Shown here: one piece after another, positions 61,053 to 64,000 of the stretch
Position numbering within the stretch: position 1 is the stretch's first letter
How the letters are laid out: every line of letters begins with the position of its first letter
Assembly: GCF_025685545.1 (NCBI RefSeq)
Contig: NZ_JAGSYC010000022.1
Location: 248,001-312,000, forward strand
DNA length: 64,000 nt
Source: Granulicella paludicola
GTDB taxonomy: Bacteria > Acidobacteriota > Terriglobia > Terriglobales > Acidobacteriaceae
Direction of reading: 5' to 3'
Program-made: the position numbers and the translations under genes
The notes under the pieces: model-generated
The model's input: only the letters and a program-made list of their open reading frames with translations
Databases searched by the model: none
What the model was told of the DNA's origin: nothing

Positions 61053-64000
61053 TTGTCTATCTCTCGCACAATTCTTGTCCTGATGGCCCTCGCCACCCCG
61101 GCGGCGCTGCATGCCCAGGTGGTTGGCGGCACCATCTCCGGCCGTGTGACCGATGCCACCGGCGCGGTGATTCCAAACGCTCATGTGGCTGTTCGCAATG
61201 AGGAAACCGGCGGCCTGCGCAGTCTGACGACCAATCGCGATGGCGAGTTCTCTGCCCCCTCCGAGCCTGTCGGCAGCTACACGTTAGAGGCCGAAGCACC
61301 CGGATTCAGCGACTACAAGAACACTGGCGTGACGCTGACGATCGGCCAGACGCTGGAGCTGACGCTGACGTTGCGAGCCGCCGGTTCAGAGTCAGTGACG
61401 GTCAACGATACGCCGCTGAGCGTGAACACCACGACCGAGCAGACGGCAGGCCTCGTGAACTCGCGGCAGGTAAAAGAGCTGCCGTTGAATGGCCGCAGCT
61501 ACGATCAACTCATTACGTTGAACCCAGGCACGGTGAACGCAACCAACCAGCGCGCTGGTGGCGTCGGCACGTCGAACTCTTCCGTGGGCAGCATGTTTGC
61601 CGTCTCGGGTCGCAGGCCGCAGGACAACCTTTTTCTGCTGAATGGCGTTGAATACACCGGCGCCTCGCTCATCAACGTGACACCGGGAGGCACGTCGGGA
61701 CAACTGCTCGGCATTGATGGCATTCACGAGTTCAACGTAGTCACGGATACGTACTCCGCGGCCTACGGCAAGCGCGATGGAGCACAGATCTCCATCGTGA
61801 CGACCGGTGGAACAAACGCGCTGCACGGCTCGGTGTACGAGTTTGCGCGCAACAGCTTTTTCGACGCGCGGAATTACTTTGACGGAGCGCGCATCCCTGA
61901 GTTTCAGCGCAATGACTTTGGCGCCTCACTCGGTGGGCCGATCAAGAAGGACAAGGCGTTTCTCTTTGCGAACTACGAAGGCTATCGCCAGAACCTTGGC
62001 GAAAGCCTGGTGACTCTCGTGCCAGATAACAACGCGCGCCTTGGACTGCTGCCGAACTCGAAGGGCGTCGAGACAGCTGTCCCCGTCAGCCCGGTATCTG
62101 CGCAGCTCCTGAACCTGTGGCCCGTGGCGAACGGCCCCGAGGTACTCGACCCCAACACGGGCTTCCTGACCGGCATCGCTAAGTGGATCGGTACAGCGCC
62201 GCAGAAGATTCGCGAAGACTTTGGCACGACGCGCTTCGATGAAAACCTGGGGACGAATGACACCTTCAACTCCGTATATACGGTCGATGACTCCTCCGCG
62301 ACCACACCTTCCGCCGATCCCTACTCCTACGTGACCGAGCGGTTGCGCGAGCAGGTGCTAAGCGCCGAGGAGAAGCACATCTTTGCGAAGATCGTGAACA
62401 TTGCGCGCTTCGGATACTCACGCGCGAGCTACTACTTCTACGGTTATGTGCCGGCGGCTCAGCAGGCGCTGACTCCAAGCGTGCGGGCAGGTGTGCCGAC
62501 CTACGCGGTAGTCATTGCCGGTTCAACGGCCTCGAATGGAGCTTCGTCGATCACGACCGCTGGCGCGAATGTTGGTTCGAACAACGGGATCACGCGCAAT
62601 CTATTTACCTTCGACGACCACGGCTATTACACCGTAGGCAAGCACAGCATCCAGGCAGGCGTGTGGGTGCAGCGGCTGCAGTCAAACGACAATCTTGCGC
62701 AGGACCAGTATGGACAGGCTGCGTTCAACTCTTTGACGACGTTCCTGGCCGGCAGCATCAAGACCTTCACCTATGCTCCTACCACCACGGAACTCGGGTG
62801 GCGGACCCTGTTTGTGAACGCCTTCCTCGAAGACACCTATCACATCACGCCTCGGCTGGAGGCACGTGTAGGCTTCAGGAGCGAGTCTTCGACCGGTTGG
62901 AGTGAGGTGCAGGGGCGTGCAGGTGTATATACCTTCACCGACAACGTGATCAGCTCAACGCCCAGCATCCGAGGGAATGCGATCGGCCCGAACCATGCGC
63001 TCTTTTTGCCCGAGCCGCGCGTGGGGCTTGCATGGAATGTCTTTGGCAACGGACGCACGAGCGTGACCGCGGGCGCGGGCCTGCATCACTCACTGCTGGA
63101 CGCACTCGACTACCGCCTGGATCAAGCTGCACCGTATAACACCGTGTACTCCTACGCCGGATCGACCGTAACGAATCCGACGGGGGTAACACCGCAGGTA
63201 TCACCTTCGACGGTGGACAGCGGCATCTCGACGCCCGCTCTGCTGGCTTACAACCTGAAGGTTGAACAGCAAATCGCACCGTCTACCTCGCTCTCGATCG
63301 GTTACGACGGCTCGCGCAGCTACCATCAGATTTTGAATGGAGATCTGAACGAGCCCGCCTACCAGGTGCTCGCGAACGGTCGCATCTACTACCCCACCAC
63401 AACGAAGGCCAATCCTGCCGTGGCGAACACTACGTCCTGGTGGAGCGGAGGTTCGGGTAACTACAACGCGCTGATCGTTGACCTGCGACACGACCTTTCG
63501 CACGGTCTTCAGCTGCGTGGAAACTTCACCTGGGCAAAGAACCTCGACGACGGCTCTGCTTGGAACACGTCGGTATCCTCGAATACGCCTGCGTTCGTCT
63601 CCGTGCCTTCGCTGCCGCACCTGGATTATGGTCCGGCGGCCACCGATATTCGTCACGCGGCCGCAATAAACGGCACGTATGAACTTCCTTTCGGCACAGG
63701 CAAGTCGTACCTCGCAAATGCAGGGCACGCAACCGAAAGAGTGATCTCGGGTTGGTCGATCTCTTCGATCGCAAACTTCCTGTCTGGCTTCCCTTTCTCT
63801 CCGCAGCTGGGCTACAACCCGACAGGTTCGGGCGATTCGCGCAATCCTGTGCGACCAGACGTGAACACAGCTTTCAGCGGCAAGCTGTACACGAGTGGCA
63901 CCACGGCCCAACGCGTGGCGCAGTACTTCAATCCCAACGTCTTCTCGGCGCCAGCTTATGGCTATGTCGGCAACGTACGTCGCGACTCACTTGTTGGTCC
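61053..64000 (+). CDS. Oar-like TonB-dependent receptor, C-terminus off the right edge
   Basis: 982 residues visible from TTG 61053 (CAGGAG 6 nt upstream). A typical signal peptide ends ALHAQ. The carboxypeptidase-regulatory-like domain (ISGRVTDATGAVIPNAHVAVRN, about 30-110), plug (ELPLNGRSYDQLITLNPG; FAVSGRRPQDNLFLLNGVEYTG) and the start of a large beta barrel follow, with no stop before the window ends. Only about 34% identical-looking segments are shared with the receptor at 33714 by eye, so it is a separate paralogue. It sits behind a poly-Cys attenuator and opposite cysDNH, so it probably imports a sulfur-containing nutrient (inference). Confidence 0.92.
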   Translation, partial: MSISRTILVLMALATPAALHAQVVGGTISGRVTDATGAVIPNAHVAVRNEETGGLRSLTTNRDGEFSAPSEPVGSYTLEAEAPGFSDYKNTGVTLTIGQTLELTLTLRAAGSESVTVNDTPLSVNTTTEQTAGLVNSRQVKELPLNGRSYDQLITLNPGTVNATNQRAGGVGTSNSSVGSMFAVSGRRPQDNLFLLNGVEYTGASLINVTPGGTSGQLLGIDGIHEFNVVTDTYSAAYGKRDGAQISIVTTGGTNALHGSVYEFARNSFFDARNYFDGARIPEFQRNDFGASLGGPIKKDKAFLFANYEGYRQNLGESLVTLVPDNNARLGLLPNSKGVETAVPVSPVSAQLLNLWPVANGPEVLDPNTGFLTGIAKWIGTAPQKIREDFGTTRFDENLGTNDTFNSVYTVDDSSATTPSADPYSYVTERLREQVLSAEEKHIFAKIVNIARFGYSRASYYFYGYVPAAQQALTPSVRAGVPTYAVVIAGSTASNGASSITTAGANVGSNNGITRNLFTFDDHGYYTVGKHSIQAGVWVQRLQSNDNLAQDQYGQAAFNSLTTFLAGSIKTFTYAPTTTELGWRTLFVNAFLEDTYHITPRLEARVGFRSESSTGWSEVQGRAGVYTFTDNVISSTPSIRGNAIGPNHALFLPEPRVGLAWNVFGNGRTSVTAGAGLHHSLLDALDYRLDQAAPYNTVYSYAGSTVTNPTGVTPQVSPSTVDSGISTPALLAYNLKVEQQIAPSTSLSIGYDGSRSYHQILNGDLNEPAYQVLANGRIYYPTTTKANPAVANTTSWWSGGSGNYNALIVDLRHDLSHGLQLRGNFTWAKNLDDGSAWNTSVSSNTPAFVSVPSLPHLDYGPAATDIRHAAAINGTYELPFGTGKSYLANAGHATERVISGWSISSIANFLSGFPFSPQLGYNPTGSGDSRNPVRPDVNTAFSGKLYTSGTTAQRVAQYFNPNVFSAPAYGYVGNVRRDSLVG

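Noticed and set aside
61392-61826. 144-codon minus-strand frame inside the second TonB receptor
   Set aside because: Shadow of the receptor plug domain codons.

Overview
The window looks like a piece of an Acidobacteriota chromosome, most likely Terriglobales (Terriglobus/Granulicella/Edaphobacter-like). This is inferred from gene families, not from a marker gene. The signs are Oar-type TonB-dependent receptors with an N-terminal carboxypeptidase-regulatory-like domain, a membrane regulator with the acidobacterial 'LLxxxHFxxSKRYPALxR' N-terminal domain, an RNase E/G with a huge insertion in its S1 domain, many Tat- or lipobox-bearing sugar enzymes, frequent TTG starts and GC-rich DNA. Genes are dense on both strands. 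There is no rRNA, CRISPR array, phage or insertion sequence; one tRNA (tRNA-Cys) is present.

Layout. 1-3377: FAD oxidoreductase (cut by the edge), nucleoside deaminase, amidase and an NMT1/ThiY-like binding lipoprotein. 3533-4885: FucP-type MFS transporter. 5056-7961: a secreted-protein pair whose larger member carries two frameshifts and a dead metalloprotease motif. 8046-13645: trxB, two envelope proteins, msrA and a SulP transporter. 13708-22742: RNase E/G, then the cell-shape genes mreC-mreD-mrdA-rodA. 22884-27343: recG, a lone receiver protein, a 0.7 kb non-coding stretch and a PhzF-like isomerase. 27484-29859: Cys-rich leader peptide, peroxiredoxin, tRNA-Cys and serC. 29954-33437: a small conserved protein, a BlaI/BlaR-type pair and a membrane regulator. 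33714-39820: TonB receptor, GH1 beta-glucosidase and acetamidase. 39891-46672: TetR plus an RND efflux operon. 46806-55502: carbohydrate island (ROK regulator, alginate lyase-like protein, GntR/LacI hybrid regulator, GH32, DUF4199 protein, membrane LuxR protein, sugar MFS). 55536-55986: a triple 150-bp repeat. 56273-60483: sulfate assimilation genes cysD-cysN-cysH-tauE. 61053-64000: a second TonB receptor, cut by the right edge.

The main discovery is a set of three cysteine attenuators. Three short ORFs (27484-27567 +, 60597-60683 -, 60752-60850 +) encode 27-32 residue peptides with runs of Cys codons (CCRCCCC; CCSCCC plus five more Cys; CCCC and CCC). Each is followed by an intrinsic terminator built on an ACCCAC/GTGGGT stem and a T-rich tail. 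They precede, respectively, peroxiredoxin plus tRNA-Cys, the cysDNH-tauE operon, and a TonB-dependent receptor. In the cysD leader, the segment GTGGGTGC inside the leader ORF is perfectly complementary to the 5' arm of the terminator, the geometry expected for trp-type attenuation. The last two leaders are divergent with back-to-back -35 boxes 8 bp apart, and their promoters sit so close to the leader starts that the mRNAs may be leaderless. Poly-Cys leaderless uORFs acting as cysteine attenuators are known from mycobacteria. The version here, with intrinsic terminators, a cotranscribed tRNA-Cys and an outer-membrane receptor as target, is one I do not know to be described.
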